64,000 nucleotides of DNA from Marinomonas aquimarina (GCF_900089755.1 NZ_FLOC01000011.1:1-64000), one strand, 5' to 3'; positions 1 to 8,330 are shown, counted from the stretch's first letter. Notes: generated from the sequence alone by a model not told the origin. Made by a program: numbers and translations.

Positions 1-43
1 TAACACTAAGTTTTACAACCTACTTTCTTAAACTAGAAAGAGT

Positions 44-119
44 TGGCGTCCCATAGGGGGTTCGAACCCCTGTTACCGCCGTGAAAGGGCGGTGTCCTAG
101 GCCTCTAGACGAATGGGAC
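44..119 (-). tRNA. tRNA-Glu (TTC), copy 1
   Basis: 76-nt cloverleaf on the minus strand with anticodon TTC and an encoded 3' CCA. It is the most promoter-distal of five identical tRNA-Glu genes. No convincing T-rich terminator is seen between it and the left edge, so the array could continue outside the window. Confidence 0.97.
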
Positions 120-175
120 ACATCATTTGTTTCCGCAGAAACGCCCTCTTTCGAGGATTTCTCACAAGGAGAAAA

Positions 176-250
176 TGGAGCGGGAAACGAGGCTCGAACT
201 CGCGACCCCAACCTTGGCAAGGTTGTGCTCTACCACTGAGCTATTCCCGC
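176..250 (-). tRNA. tRNA-Gly (GCC), copy 1
   Basis: 75-nt cloverleaf with anticodon GCC and encoded CCA. It alternates with tRNA-Glu in a co-oriented array. Confidence 0.97.
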
Positions 251-283
251 ATATTGTCACGTTGTTTTACAACTACGTTAAGT

Positions 284-359
284 TGGCGTCCCATAGGGGG
301 TTCGAACCCCTGTTACCGCCGTGAAAGGGCGGTGTCCTAGGCCTCTAGACGAATGGGAC
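284..359 (-). tRNA. tRNA-Glu (TTC), copy 2
   Basis: Same 76-nt sequence as copy 1. It lies in a block that recurs 458 bp further right. Confidence 0.97.
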
Positions 360-404
360 ACATCGTTTGCTTCCGTAGAAGCGCCCTCTTCTGTGAAGAG
401 GAAA

Positions 405-479
405 TGGAGCGGGAAACGAGGCTCGAACTCGCGACCCCAACCTTGGCAAGGTTGTGCTCTACCACTGAGCTATTCCCGC
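405..479 (-). tRNA. tRNA-Gly (GCC), copy 2
   Basis: 75-nt cloverleaf, anticodon GCC, encoded CCA. The spacer to its right holds two small hairpins that are conserved along the array. Confidence 0.97.
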
Positions 480-512
480 ATAACTACTTATGTTTTACAC
501 CTGTAAGTTAGG

Positions 513-588
513 TGGCGTCCCATAGGGGGTTCGAACCCCTGTTACCGCCGTGAAAGGGCGGTGTCCTAGGCCTCTAGACGAATGGGAC
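513..588 (-). tRNA. tRNA-Glu (TTC), copy 3
   Basis: 76-nt cloverleaf, anticodon TTC, encoded CCA. The spacer to its left (480-512) differs from those beside copies 2 and 4. Confidence 0.97.
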
Positions 589-633
589 ACATCATTTGTT
601 TCCGTAGAAACGCCCTCTTCTATTAAGAGGAAA

Positions 634-708
634 TGGAGCGGGAAACGAGGCTCGAACTCGCGACCCCAACCTTGGCAAGGTTGTGCTCTACCACTGAGCT
701 ATTCCCGC
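634..708 (-). tRNA. tRNA-Gly (GCC), copy 3
   Basis: 75-nt cloverleaf, anticodon GCC, encoded CCA. It sits exactly 458 bp from copy 1. Confidence 0.97.
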
Positions 709-741
709 ATATTGTCACGTTGTTTTACAACTACGTTAAGT

Positions 742-817
742 TGGCGTCCCATAGGGGGTTCGAACCCCTGTTACCGCCGTGAAAGGGCGGTGTCCTAGGC
801 CTCTAGACGAATGGGAC
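742..817 (-). tRNA. tRNA-Glu (TTC), copy 4
   Basis: 76-nt cloverleaf, anticodon TTC, encoded CCA. Its flanking spacers match those of copy 2. Confidence 0.97.
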
Positions 818-862
818 ACATCGTTTGCTTCCGTAGAAGCGCCCTCTTCTGTGAAGAGGAAA

Positions 863-937
863 TGGAGCGGGAAACGAGGCTCGAACTCGCGACCCCAACC
901 TTGGCAAGGTTGTGCTCTACCACTGAGCTATTCCCGC
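863..937 (-). tRNA. tRNA-Gly (GCC), copy 4
   Basis: 75-nt cloverleaf, anticodon GCC, encoded CCA. It is the last Gly gene before the promoter-proximal Glu gene. Confidence 0.97.
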
Positions 938-991
938 TTTAAGCTTTCACAAACATCAGCTAAGCTACTCTGGTTTTGCCAATCCGTAGAT

Positions 992-1067
992 TGGCGTCCC
1001 ATAGGGGGTTCGAACCCCTGTTACCGCCGTGAAAGGGCGGTGTCCTAGGCCTCTAGACGAATGGGAC
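992..1067 (-). tRNA. tRNA-Glu (TTC), copy 5 (promoter-proximal)
   Basis: 76-nt cloverleaf, anticodon TTC, encoded CCA. It is the first gene of the array; the promoter lies immediately to the right. Confidence 0.97.
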
Positions 1068-1099
1068 ACTGTAGCGCCTTGCTGTGTAAGCGGGGGCGT

Positions 1100-1127
1100 A
1101 TATTACTGTTACCAAACGGAAAATCAA
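1100..1127 (-). promoter_or_regulatory. Promoter of the tRNA-Glu/Gly array
   Basis: Read on the minus strand: TTGATT (1122-1127), 16 bp, TAATAT (1100-1105), followed by a GC-rich discriminator (ACGCCCCCGC). A GC-rich discriminator is typical of stringently controlled stable-RNA promoters. The match is by eye. Confidence 0.6.
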
Positions 1128-1204
1128 CAACTTTTTTTAAATATCTGTATTCTAAGCGAAAAAAAATGGCTTCCAGCACAAAAACCAATCAAGAGACACC
1201 CAAC

Positions 1205-1774
1205 ATGAGAACATTCTTACTAGGATCGGTTATTTTTGCAGCAGTTGCGCTACAGGGCTGCTCTACTACTCATACTATTAACATCGCCCCAACTGGCATG
1301 GCCGCCTCACAACAATATACCAACCAACAGCAAATTAATTACTCAGTTAAGCCTTTTGCCAGCAAAACCATAGGTGAAATTGAAACAGGCTTGCGTGAGC
1401 GTGCAAAAATCGTCATTGGCAATGACACTCGCGATGCATTAGACAGCTATATTGGTCAGAAATTGGAAGAATATGGCCTTACCCCAAACCGAGGAAACCA
1501 ACCAGCAACGATTTTAATGTTCGACCTGACACAATTAAGCTACCAAACCCACACTATTGCTTTAAAGACTGAAGCAAAACTGGTGGCAGAACTTCAAGCA
1601 ACGGTTGTTAAAGGTGAGCAACGCTACACTGCAAAGTTTAAATCAGAAAAGATCGATCAATATGGCACCCTACCAGATCGGGAAGCTGTTGAGCAGGAGA
1701 TCAATAAGCTGTTAGGGAAAACGGTGGATCGAGCACTAAATGACGGCAAACTAATTCAGATGCTGAGCCACTAA
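1205..1774 (+). CDS. yajG: YajG-family lipoprotein
   Basis: A 189-residue outer-membrane-type lipoprotein. The start at 1205 gives a compact signal peptide with lipobox L16-Q-G-C19; longer in-frame starts (1166, 1061) put charged residues before it, and the one at 1061 lies inside a tRNA gene. Length and layout match E. coli YajG (about 190 residues): a beta-rich domain follows the lipidated Cys. The exact cellular role of YajG is not established. It stands alone on the plus strand, convergent with msrB, with a shared hairpin between them. Residue after Cys19 is Ser, which is compatible with outer-membrane sorting (inference). Confidence 0.75.
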   Translation: MRTFLLGSVIFAAVALQGCSTTHTINIAPTGMAASQQYTNQQQINYSVKPFASKTIGEIETGLRERAKIVIGNDTRDALDSYIGQKLEEYGLTPNRGNQPATILMFDLTQLSYQTHTIALKTEAKLVAELQATVVKGEQRYTAKFKSEKIDQYGTLPDREAVEQEINKLLGKTVDRALNDGKLIQMLSH

Positions 1775-1789
1775 TAAGAAGGTTGAAGC

Positions 1790-1827
1790 AGCACTGACTA
1801 TAAAGCTACTTATATAGTCAGTGCTTT
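1790..1827. terminator. Bidirectional terminator between yajG and msrB
   Basis: 13-bp perfect stem (1790-1802 with 1813-1825) and a 10-nt loop. The T-run is short on the plus strand (TTT), so strength is uncertain. Confidence 0.55.
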
Positions 1828-1844
1828 ACGATGTAGAAGTAAGA

Positions 1845-2258
1845 CTAGTCCTTGGCTTTGAACGCCATTGAAGCTGAGTTAACACAGTAGCGAATCCCCG
1901 TTGGCTTAGGACCATCAGGAAACACATGCCCCAGATGGGCTTCACATTGGCTACAAACAATCTCAACGCGCTGCATGCGCCAAGAGTTGTCCTCTACCTC
2001 TTTAATGTTGTGTTTGTCGGCATCATAGAAGCTCGGCCAACCAGAACCAGAGTTGTATTTAGCATCTGAATCAAACAAGTGGGCGCCACAGCACACACAA
2101 TAGTAGCTACCCTCTTCATAAAACTTATCATAACGACCAGTAAATGCTCGCTCAGTGCCTTTCTTGCGCACTATTTGATACACTTCTTCAGGCAGACGTT
2201 CTTTCCAATCTTCGTCGGTAAGTGCCTTGTATTGAGAAGTTTTTTGATCATCGCTCAT
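1845..2258 (-). CDS. msrB: Peptide methionine (R)-S-oxide reductase MsrB
   Basis: A 137-residue cytosolic enzyme that reduces the R-epimer of methionine sulfoxide in proteins, recycled by thioredoxin. The catalytic Cys125 sits in the RYCVNS motif. Two zinc-binding CxxC pairs are present, C54-V-C-C57 and C102-S-Q-C105, so it is a zinc-containing MsrB. The family signature GSGWPSF is at 71-77. Full length for the family. It is divergent from alaA with 63 bp between start codons, so the two promoters must be close or overlapping. No fused MsrA domain is present. Confidence 0.96.
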   Translation of the reverse strand: MSDDQKTSQYKALTDEDWKERLPEEVYQIVRKKGTERAFTGRYDKFYEEGSYYCVCCGAHLFDSDAKYNSGSGWPSFYDADKHNIKEVEDNSWRMQRVEIVCSQCEAHLGHVFPDGPKPTGIRYCVNSASMAFKAKD

Positions 2259-2321
2259 AATGAAGACTCCGAATTAACGTCCCAGAATTATAACTGATTC
2301 CATCACTAGATATGAGGAAGC

Positions 2322-3539
2322 GTGGTGCAAATACGTAAATCTAACAAACTCGCTAATATTTGCTACGAAATTCGCGGGCCAGTTCTTAAAGAAGCCATGC
2401 GCATGGAAGATGAAGGCCACCGCATTCTTAAGCTGAACATTGGCAACCCAGCGCCATTTGGCTTTGAAGCACCGGACGAAATCCTTGTAGACGTTATCAA
2501 GAACCTACCTAACGCCCAAGGCTACTGCGAATCTAAAGGCTTATTCTCTGCCCGTAAAGCCGTGATGCAAAAATACCAAGCCCTAGGCATTCGCTCTGCT
2601 GACGTAGAAAACGTATGGATGGGCAACGGCGTCAGTGAACTAATCGTGATGGCCATGCAGGCACTGTTAAATGACGGTGACGAAATACTCATCCCAGCAC
2701 CGGATTACCCACTATGGACCGCTGCAGCGACATTATCAGGCGGCTATGTACGTCATTACCTATGTGATGAAGCCGCTGGCTGGCAACCCGACATCGCCGA
2801 TATCAAGTCTAAGATCACCAACAAAACCAAAGCCTTGGTTATTATCAACCCGAACAACCCAACGGGCGCGGTGTACTCTGAAGCAATCTTGAAAGAGTTG
2901 GTCGACCTAGCTGAGAAGCACGGTCTACTGCTTTTCTCTGACGAGATCTACGACAAGATTTTATATGATGGTGCGAAACACATCCCTACAGCGACATTAA
3001 CAGAAGGTCGCGTGCCTTGTGTGACCTTTGGCGGCCTATCTAAGGTCTACCGTACCGCAGGTTTCCGCTCTGGCTGGATGATCATTACTGGCCCACGCTC
3101 TGGCATTGATGACTACATCTCTGGTATCGACATGCTAAGCTCTATGCGTCTGTGTGCCAATGTCCCCGCTCAACATGCCGTACAAACGGCGCTAGGTGGC
3201 TATCAAACCATTAATGAGCTGACTGCTCCCGGTGGTCGCCTTTATGAACAACGTAACTTAGCGTGGGAAATTCTGGAAAGCATCCCTGGTGTGTATTGTC
3301 ACAAGCCTGAGGGCGCCATGTACTTATTCCCGCGCCTAGATCCTAAGATGTACAACATCAAAGACGATGTGGATGTGGCACTGCGCTTCTTAAAAGAAGA
3401 AAAGGTACTTCTTGTTCACGGCACTGGCTTTAACTGGCCGACCCCGGATCACTTGCGCATTGTCTTCCTACCCCATGTTGAAGAACTGCAACCCGCCATG
3501 GAGCGCTTTGCTAAGTTTTTATCACGCCTACGCAATTAA
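2322..3539 (+). CDS. alaA: Alanine aminotransferase AlaA (pyridoxal-phosphate, class I)
   Basis: A 405-residue fold-type I aminotransferase, close to E. coli AlaA (YfbQ) along its whole length. AlaA makes alanine from pyruvate and glutamate. The Schiff-base lysine is K241 in the SKxxRxxGxRxGW motif; the NPNNPTG loop is at 176-182. The start is GTG: two adjacent GTG codons (2322, 2325) follow a GAGGA-like ribosome site at 2313-2319, and either could be used. No ATG gives an equally complete N-terminus. It is divergent from msrB and followed by htpX after 70 bp. Confidence 0.93.
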   Translation: MVQIRKSNKLANICYEIRGPVLKEAMRMEDEGHRILKLNIGNPAPFGFEAPDEILVDVIKNLPNAQGYCESKGLFSARKAVMQKYQALGIRSADVENVWMGNGVSELIVMAMQALLNDGDEILIPAPDYPLWTAAATLSGGYVRHYLCDEAAGWQPDIADIKSKITNKTKALVIINPNNPTGAVYSEAILKELVDLAEKHGLLLFSDEIYDKILYDGAKHIPTATLTEGRVPCVTFGGLSKVYRTAGFRSGWMIITGPRSGIDDYISGIDMLSSMRLCANVPAQHAVQTALGGYQTINELTAPGGRLYEQRNLAWEILESIPGVYCHKPEGAMYLFPRLDPKMYNIKDDVDVALRFLKEEKVLLVHGTGFNWPTPDHLRIVFLPHVEELQPAMERFAKFLSRLRN

Positions 3540-3545
3540 TTCCTA

Positions 3546-3571
3546 CTTGAAAAGGAACTAACTGCCCCTAT
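3546..3571 (+). promoter_or_regulatory. Sigma-32-like heat-shock promoter of htpX
   Basis: CTTGAAA (3546-3552), 12 bp, CCCCTAT (3565-3571) closely resembles the RpoH consensus CTTGAAA / CCCCATnT. It lies just upstream of htpX, an RpoH-regulated gene in E. coli. The spacer is at the short end of the accepted range. Confidence 0.65.
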
Positions 3572-3603
3572 GATGCTCCATAGTATTTTCACTCTGGAGC
3601 ATC
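3572..3603 (+). promoter_or_regulatory. Inverted repeat covering the htpX Shine-Dalgarno site
   Basis: 9-bp perfect arms GATGCTCCA (3572-3580) and TGGAGCATC (3595-3603) with a 14-nt loop. The right arm contains GGAG (3596-3599), the likely ribosome site for the ATG at 3610. It would form only in transcripts that begin upstream of about 3572. Confidence 0.55.
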
Positions 3604-3609
3604 TCTAAC

Positions 3610-4494
3610 ATGCGTATATTGTTATTCCTTTTAACCAACATTGCGGTACTGGTTGTAGCCAGCATCGTGCTGAGCGTTTTAGGCGTTGAGCGCTACATCT
3701 CTGGTAGCGGCTTGAACTTAACTTCTCTATTGATCTTCTGTGCGGTATTTGGCTTCACAGGCAGCATCATCTCCCTATTACTCTCAAAGAAAATGGCTAA
3801 ATGGGGCTCAAAAGCGCAAGTCATTGAGCAACCACGTAACCACAAAGAGCAATGGTTGCTAACAACAGTACAAGAACTCGCAAAAGAAGCCGGCATCAAG
3901 ATGCCTGAAGTGGCGATCTTCCCGGCCCATGAAGCGAACGCATTCGCCACTGGCTGGAACAAGAATGACGCCCTAGTGGCCGTATCAAGCGGCATGCTAG
4001 ATCGCTACCCACCGGATGAAATCCGTGCGGTCATGGCACACGAAATCGGTCACGTGGCAAACGGTGACATGGTAACCCTGTCGCTAATCCAAGGCGTTGT
4101 GAACACCTTTGTCATGTTCTTTGCCCGTATCGCGGGTTACGCCGTTGATCAATTCCTACGCCGTGATGACGAGGAAGGTGAAGGCTCTGTTGGCTGGGGT
4201 TACTACATCGCTACCATGGTGTTTGAAATCCTATTCGGCATCTTGGCAAGCATGATCGTGATGTGGTTCTCCCGTTACCGTGAATTCCGTGCCGACGAAG
4301 CCGGTGCACGCCTAGCAGGCAAAGGGGCGATGATTGCCGCTCTAGCACGCATCCAAAGCGAACATGAGATGTCTCATATGCCAGACAGCATGGTGGCATT
4401 CGGTATCCGCCGCGGCCGCAAATCAAGCTTTGGTGAGCTGTTCTCAAGCCACCCGCCGATCAATGATCGTATTGCCGCATTGCAGCAGCTGTAA
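3610..4494 (+). CDS. htpX: Membrane zinc protease HtpX
   Basis: A 294-residue M48-family inner-membrane metalloprotease that helps remove misfolded membrane proteins, working beside FtsH in E. coli. Zinc motif HEIGH is at 144-148 and the third ligand is probably E225 in REFRADE. Two N-terminal membrane segments (about 4-26 and 38-59) are followed by the catalytic domain and two further hydrophobic segments (about 155-180 and 196-220). Length equals E. coli HtpX (293). A sigma-32-like promoter precedes it and a strong terminator follows, so it is probably monocistronic when induced. Confidence 0.96.
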   Translation: MRILLFLLTNIAVLVVASIVLSVLGVERYISGSGLNLTSLLIFCAVFGFTGSIISLLLSKKMAKWGSKAQVIEQPRNHKEQWLLTTVQELAKEAGIKMPEVAIFPAHEANAFATGWNKNDALVAVSSGMLDRYPPDEIRAVMAHEIGHVANGDMVTLSLIQGVVNTFVMFFARIAGYAVDQFLRRDDEEGEGSVGWGYYIATMVFEILFGILASMIVMWFSRYREFRADEAGARLAGKGAMIAALARIQSEHEMSHMPDSMVAFGIRRGRKSSFGELFSSHPPINDRIAALQQL

Positions 4495-4513
4495 TTCGGA
4501 AACACTAGTTATT

Positions 4514-4541
4514 AAAAAAGGCCCGATTGGGCCTTTTTTTT
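4514..4541. terminator. Bidirectional terminator after htpX / PilZ gene
   Basis: AAAAAAGGCCC, 4-nt loop (GATT), GGGCCTTTTTT, with a T-run on either strand. It serves htpX (plus) and the PilZ gene (minus). Confidence 0.9.
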
Positions 4542-4562
4542 ATTGCTGCTAATTTTTGTCTT

Positions 4563-5282
4563 CTAGCGCTGTTTTTTCGAGATCGTATCGAGAATATAAG
4601 CCAACAGAGGAATCCCCTGCTCCTTTTCGACATCATTAAACTTAATGCCGTAGACATACATGTACTCAACCCCCATGCGGGACAAGAAAGCATTATCAGC
4701 AATCGTTGATTGCAATTGCTCAAGCATTTGAATCTCTTGATTACGTATCTCACACTCCAGTTTTAGGATGTGCTTGAATTCGCCAATGACAAGATTCAAG
4801 GCGATGCGCATGGTTTGATTCACAAAACCAAAATCTTCTTTAGAAACGATTTTACAACCGCCGGTACTCAAGTCGATCACCACACCAGTAGAATGGGCTG
4901 CAATGGGCTGCGCACCAGAGGGCTCCAGTGAACAAATCAAGCGCGCTTCAACACGTACTGCCTGACGCACTTCAGAGGTTTCCACGTACTCAGGATAGGC
5001 AATGTGCAGATGCCCAGCTGGCTCTAAGTAGCTTTTCGCCACTTTTGAAGAAAAGGCACACACATTGGTCGCCGACATCAAACGCACATTGACCACCTGG
5101 CTATCACGCACGATGATATTTTTACCATTCACTCGAGGGCAGGAAACGATCAACGAGCGACCTGGAATGCGCCCTAGCACTTTCACTGTATAACGACCAG
5201 GAGGCGAAATAAACTCAACTTGGACGTTCGAGCCCATCGGCACCGACACATCACTGAAATCTATCTGTTTAACTTCCGCCAT
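4563..5282 (-). CDS. PilZ-domain c-di-GMP-binding protein (YcgR-like)
   Basis: A 239-residue cytosolic protein. The N-terminal half (about 10-95) resembles the YcgR-type PilZN domain and the C-terminal half is a PilZ domain with intact c-di-GMP motifs: R106-Q-A-V-R110 (RxxxR) and D137-L-S-T-G-G142 (D/NxSxxG). YcgR-type proteins slow flagellar rotation when c-di-GMP is high, so a flagellar brake is likely but unproven here. It begins 8 bp after the stop of pdxB, so it is probably the last gene of an epmC-pdxB-pilZ operon. No flagellar gene is adjacent. Confidence 0.85.
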   Translation of the reverse strand: MAEVKQIDFSDVSVPMGSNVQVEFISPPGRYTVKVLGRIPGRSLIVSCPRVNGKNIIVRDSQVVNVRLMSATNVCAFSSKVAKSYLEPAGHLHIAYPEYVETSEVRQAVRVEARLICSLEPSGAQPIAAHSTGVVIDLSTGGCKIVSKEDFGFVNQTMRIALNLVIGEFKHILKLECEIRNQEIQMLEQLQSTIADNAFLSRMGVEYMYVYGIKFNDVEKEQGIPLLAYILDTISKKQR

Positions 5283-5290
5283 CTCAACTC

Positions 5291-6424
5291 CTAGTGGCTG
5301 TGCTGAAGAAACCCTAACGCCTCAAATTCATGGGCAAACTTAGTATGCTTTACCATTGTTGTATTGAATTCATCGCGCTCAACGTAATTTTTACGCAACC
5401 AGTCAAAGCCCTTATCCGTAACAAAGCTCGACATCACATGCTTGAAGCGCGCACTGTCCCGAGCGACGTCAAAACAAGCTTGAATAGCACGGGCCAGCGT
5501 TTCGTCACGATCTAGCCCTGAATTCATTTTTATTTCACAAATACTACCCTGACTGATCGCATCCGCAAAGCTACTTTTTGTCGCAATATCAAAGAATTGA
5601 CACAAAGACTGGTAAATATACCAAGTGCCCTTCTCGCGCCCCTGCTTACTGTAACCAGCAATGTGCGGTGTGGCGATATCACATAATGCCGCCAGCTCCA
5701 TATTCGGGTGCGGCTCACCTAACCAAACATCCAAGGCCAAGTTAAGCTGTCCTTCAAGGACATGAAACTGCTTAATCAATGCATGCTCATTGATCACACC
5801 GCCACGGCCTGCTGAAACAATGGTTTGACCCGCCTTCAACTTAGCCACGTATTCGTCATTGATCATATCAAAGCTTGGATAAGGGCCAGTTTTGGTCAGC
5901 GGCGCATGCAAACAGATCACATCGGAATCCATCACATCTTTTAGCGATGTCAGGGTCACACCCGGCACACTCTTTTGCAAGAATGGGTCGTAGGCAACCA
6001 CCTCACAGCCAAGCGCCACAAAACGCGCCGCCACACAGCGCCCCACGTTACCCTGTCCAACCACACCAATGCGAGCACCTAACCAGCGCACACCCTTGGT
6101 CATATATAAGTAGGACAAAGCACTGAAAACATAATCTGCCACGGCGTCCGCATTACAGCCTGGCGCACTGTTAAAGCCAATTCCTTGAGCCGTCAAATAC
6201 TCCGTATCAATATGGTCCGTACCAATGGTGGCACTACCAACATACTTGACCGGTGTGCCACTTAGCAATGCCTCGTTCACTTTCGTCACTGAGCGTACCA
6301 ACAATACATCGGCATCCAGCAACTGTTCCGCACTCAGCGTACGACCATTTACAAGTGTGACCTCCCCTAGATCACTGAACAAATCGACAACATTTGGCAT
6401 GTTCTCATCGGCAATAATTTTCAT
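5291..6424 (-). CDS. pdxB: Erythronate-4-phosphate dehydrogenase PdxB
   Basis: A 377-residue NAD-dependent D-2-hydroxyacid dehydrogenase, the second step of the DXP-independent branch of pyridoxal-phosphate synthesis. The catalytic triad is visible: R207 (AGRGGVIN), E237 (WLGEP) and H254 (TPHIAGY). The Rossmann motif GxGxxG is at about 123-128, and the C-terminal PdxB-specific dimerisation domain ends in the conserved LRKNYxER segment. Length matches E. coli PdxB (378). Its start overlaps the 3' end of epmC by 20 bp, implying translational coupling. Confidence 0.96.
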   Translation of the reverse strand: MKIIADENMPNVVDLFSDLGEVTLVNGRTLSAEQLLDADVLLVRSVTKVNEALLSGTPVKYVGSATIGTDHIDTEYLTAQGIGFNSAPGCNADAVADYVFSALSYLYMTKGVRWLGARIGVVGQGNVGRCVAARFVALGCEVVAYDPFLQKSVPGVTLTSLKDVMDSDVICLHAPLTKTGPYPSFDMINDEYVAKLKAGQTIVSAGRGGVINEHALIKQFHVLEGQLNLALDVWLGEPHPNMELAALCDIATPHIAGYSKQGREKGTWYIYQSLCQFFDIATKSSFADAISQGSICEIKMNSGLDRDETLARAIQACFDVARDSARFKHVMSSFVTDKGFDWLRKNYVERDEFNTTMVKHTKFAHEFEALGFLQHSH

Positions 6425-6947
6425 GACACTCTCTTAGATGGGATAACAAACTTGCTGCGGGAGCTTGGTAATGATTCACATAAAGCGCTGTAGCGTAGGC
6501 CAACACACGCTCAGGTATACCGTTTTCAATTAATTCTAGCGCACGTTGAAGCACAGCGTTTCTAAAGGGCGAGGCATCATAATCGGGCAAAGCCAAATTA
6601 TCGACACTGACATCAAAGCGCATGCCACAGGACCAATGCAATAAACACTCGTAGGCCTGCGGCTGTACTTCAAATTTCTCAAACTCTTTTTGCTGCTCTA
6701 GACTGCGACCGTCTTCAGCATACCAATAACCAAAGTCGTCTTGTTGGCGTCGCTGTGGACCAGCAACGCACCAATGACTCACCTCGTGTAGAGCACTCGA
6801 AGGATAATCATAGCGATATTGGATTTGACTGATACCTTGCGGGTCTTGCGCTAAATAGAATGGCTCTTCAAAGCCACCTTTTAAAACGGTGTTATAAGCA
6901 GAAAAAAAGACGTCGTGAAACGTCTTTTCTAAAAATCTTGCGTTCAC
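6405..6947 (-). CDS. epmC: Elongation factor P hydroxylase EpmC
   Basis: A 180-residue YfcM-family protein. The diagnostic metal motif H54-E-V-S-H58-W-C-V-A-G is present. EpmC hydroxylates the beta-lysylated lysine of EF-P, the last step after EpmB and EpmA; those two genes are not in this window. Its presence implies that the organism uses the EpmABC type of EF-P modification rather than EarP rhamnosylation (inference). It is the first gene of the epmC-pdxB-pilZ set and overlaps pdxB by 20 bp. Confidence 0.93.
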   Translation of the reverse strand: MNARFLEKTFHDVFFSAYNTVLKGGFEEPFYLAQDPQGISQIQYRYDYPSSALHEVSHWCVAGPQRRQQDDFGYWYAEDGRSLEQQKEFEKFEVQPQAYECLLHWSCGMRFDVSVDNLALPDYDASPFRNAVLQRALELIENGIPERVLAYATALYVNHYQAPAASLLSHLRECHENYCR

Positions 6948-7006
6948 ATTCTCTCTCTAAGTCTAAGCCCCCGTACCCATACGACGGCTTAGGCATGGAC
7001 TATGAA

Positions 7007-8101
7007 TTAGCCACGGTAGTAACGTGATGGGAAGAAAGGCATTTTCGCTGGAGTAAGTGGGATAAGTTTACCACGTAATGAAGCGAAAAGCGGCTGATCC
7101 ATTGCAGCAGTTTGGACATAGGCCATGACAATGGGTTTTTCCAAAGAAGGTGCAAAACCGCCACTGGTGACCGTACCGACCAATTGACCATCTTCCGTTA
7201 CAACTTCTACGCCTTCACGTACTGGCGCTTTACCTTCGACGATAAAGCCAACGCGCTTGCGAGATACACCTTCAGCGAAGTTAGCCAGAACGACGTCTGC
7301 GCCCACGAAGTTACCTTCGCGCTCACCGCCTGCACGACGAACTTTTTGAATCGCCCATGTGATTGATGCTTCAACTGGCGTTGTCGATTGGTCAAGATCG
7401 TGACCGTATAGACACAGACCTGCTTCAAGACGTAGCGAGTCACGCGCACCAAGACCGATCCACTCCACTTCTTCTTGTGCCGTTAGTGCCGTACAGAAGG
7501 CTTCCGCTGATTCGTTTGGCACAGAGATTTCGTAACCGTCTTCACCTGTGTAACCAGAACAGCTTACCCATAGCTCAACGCCATTCCATTCAAGCTTGGT
7601 AGATTGCATGAATAGCAGATCTTTTAGTTCAGGAAGTAAACGTGCAGCCGCCTCACGTGCTTTAGGACCTTGCAATGCCACCAAGGCACGATCTACGACT
7701 TCAACTTTAGACGTCGGCAGGTTTGTTGTTAGGTGGGCAACGTCTTGCTCTTTACAGGCAGCATTCACCACCATGTAGATTTCTTCGTCACCCCAGTTAG
7801 TGAACATAAGGTCATCAGAGATGCCGCCGTTCGCGGTGGTAAAAATACCGTAACGCTGATGATTGACTTCCAAGCCTTTAACATCAACTGGTAACAGCTT
7901 CTCTAGCTCGTCTTTCACATTTGCGCCAGTTAGAATAACTTGACCCATGTGTGAAACGTCAAATAGACCCGCCGCTTCACGCGTCCATAGGTGCTCTTTT
8001 TTCACCCCCATTGGATATTGCACTGGCATCTCGTAGCCAGCAAATTCGACCATGCGCGCGCCGGCATCAACATGTGCTTGGTATAAAGGAGTACGTTTCA
8101 T
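7007..8101 (-). CDS. gcvT: Glycine cleavage system T protein (aminomethyltransferase)
   Basis: A 364-residue tetrahydrofolate-dependent aminomethyltransferase that takes the methylamine from lipoyl-GcvH and releases ammonia and 5,10-methylene-THF. GcvT landmarks are the N-terminal TPLYQAHV, the folate-domain VSHMGQ and the SGYTGEDGYE motif. ATG 8101 is chosen over an in-frame GTG at 8107 because AGAGG lies about 6 nt upstream of the ATG. It is transcribed away from glyA-gcvH-gcvP, and the 399-bp interval between them carries two identical palindromes. Confidence 0.96.
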   Translation of the reverse strand: MKRTPLYQAHVDAGARMVEFAGYEMPVQYPMGVKKEHLWTREAAGLFDVSHMGQVILTGANVKDELEKLLPVDVKGLEVNHQRYGIFTTANGGISDDLMFTNWGDEEIYMVVNAACKEQDVAHLTTNLPTSKVEVVDRALVALQGPKAREAAARLLPELKDLLFMQSTKLEWNGVELWVSCSGYTGEDGYEISVPNESAEAFCTALTAQEEVEWIGLGARDSLRLEAGLCLYGHDLDQSTTPVEASITWAIQKVRRAGGEREGNFVGADVVLANFAEGVSRKRVGFIVEGKAPVREGVEVVTEDGQLVGTVTSGGFAPSLEKPIVMAYVQTAAMDQPLFASLRGKLIPLTPAKMPFFPSRYYRG

Positions 8102-8146
8102 GAGCACCTCTGGTTAACATTAAATCAAAATGGGATGTTTCGGGAT

Positions 8147-8162
8147 GTTTCCAATCGGAAAC
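8147..8162. promoter_or_regulatory. Palindromic operator copy 1, GTTTCC-AATC-GGAAAC
   Basis: 6-bp perfect arms, extended to 7 bp by flanking T and A (8146-8163). It lies 46 bp upstream of the gcvT start. The 16-bp core is identical and co-oriented with copy 2 at 8331-8346. It is likely a repressor or activator site for glycine genes; the regulator is not encoded in this window. Confidence 0.7.
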
Positions 8163-8236
8163 AAAGTATCTTCGTTAATTTAACTCATTGCAACTATATG
8201 ATGGTGGAAGCCAGAGAATTTGCGCAATGCTTTAGG

Positions 8237-8253
8237 GTCTATACGATATAGAC
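8237..8253. promoter_or_regulatory. Inverted repeat GTCTATA-CGA-TATAGAC
   Basis: Perfect 7-bp arms with a 3-bp spacer, midway between the two GTTTCC palindromes. It may be a second factor's site or part of a promoter region; function unknown. Confidence 0.45.
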
Positions 8254-8330
8254 AAGATAATTGACCGAAGAGTCGATTTTTCCTTTTGCGACATTTTTGT
8301 CTAAACTTGATATTTTGTTTTCGTAGACGT

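Larger units (their letters stand above)
251..937. repeat. Direct duplication inside the tRNA array (251-479 and 709-937)
   Basis: The Gly-Glu-Gly spacer and gene block at 251-479 recurs at 709-937, offset by 458 bp. The identity extends left through the neighbouring tRNA-Gly genes (176-250 and 634-708). This suggests growth of the array by unequal recombination or tandem duplication. Confidence 0.85.

Noticed and set aside
113-1048. Several 60-90-codon frames across the tRNA array
   Set aside because: They are read through tRNA genes and repeat the same peptide with each tRNA copy.
8108-8330. Possible glycine riboswitch upstream of gcvT
   Set aside because: Only a short CCGAAG-like fragment is seen on the wrong strand; the conserved paired aptamer core is not recognisable.
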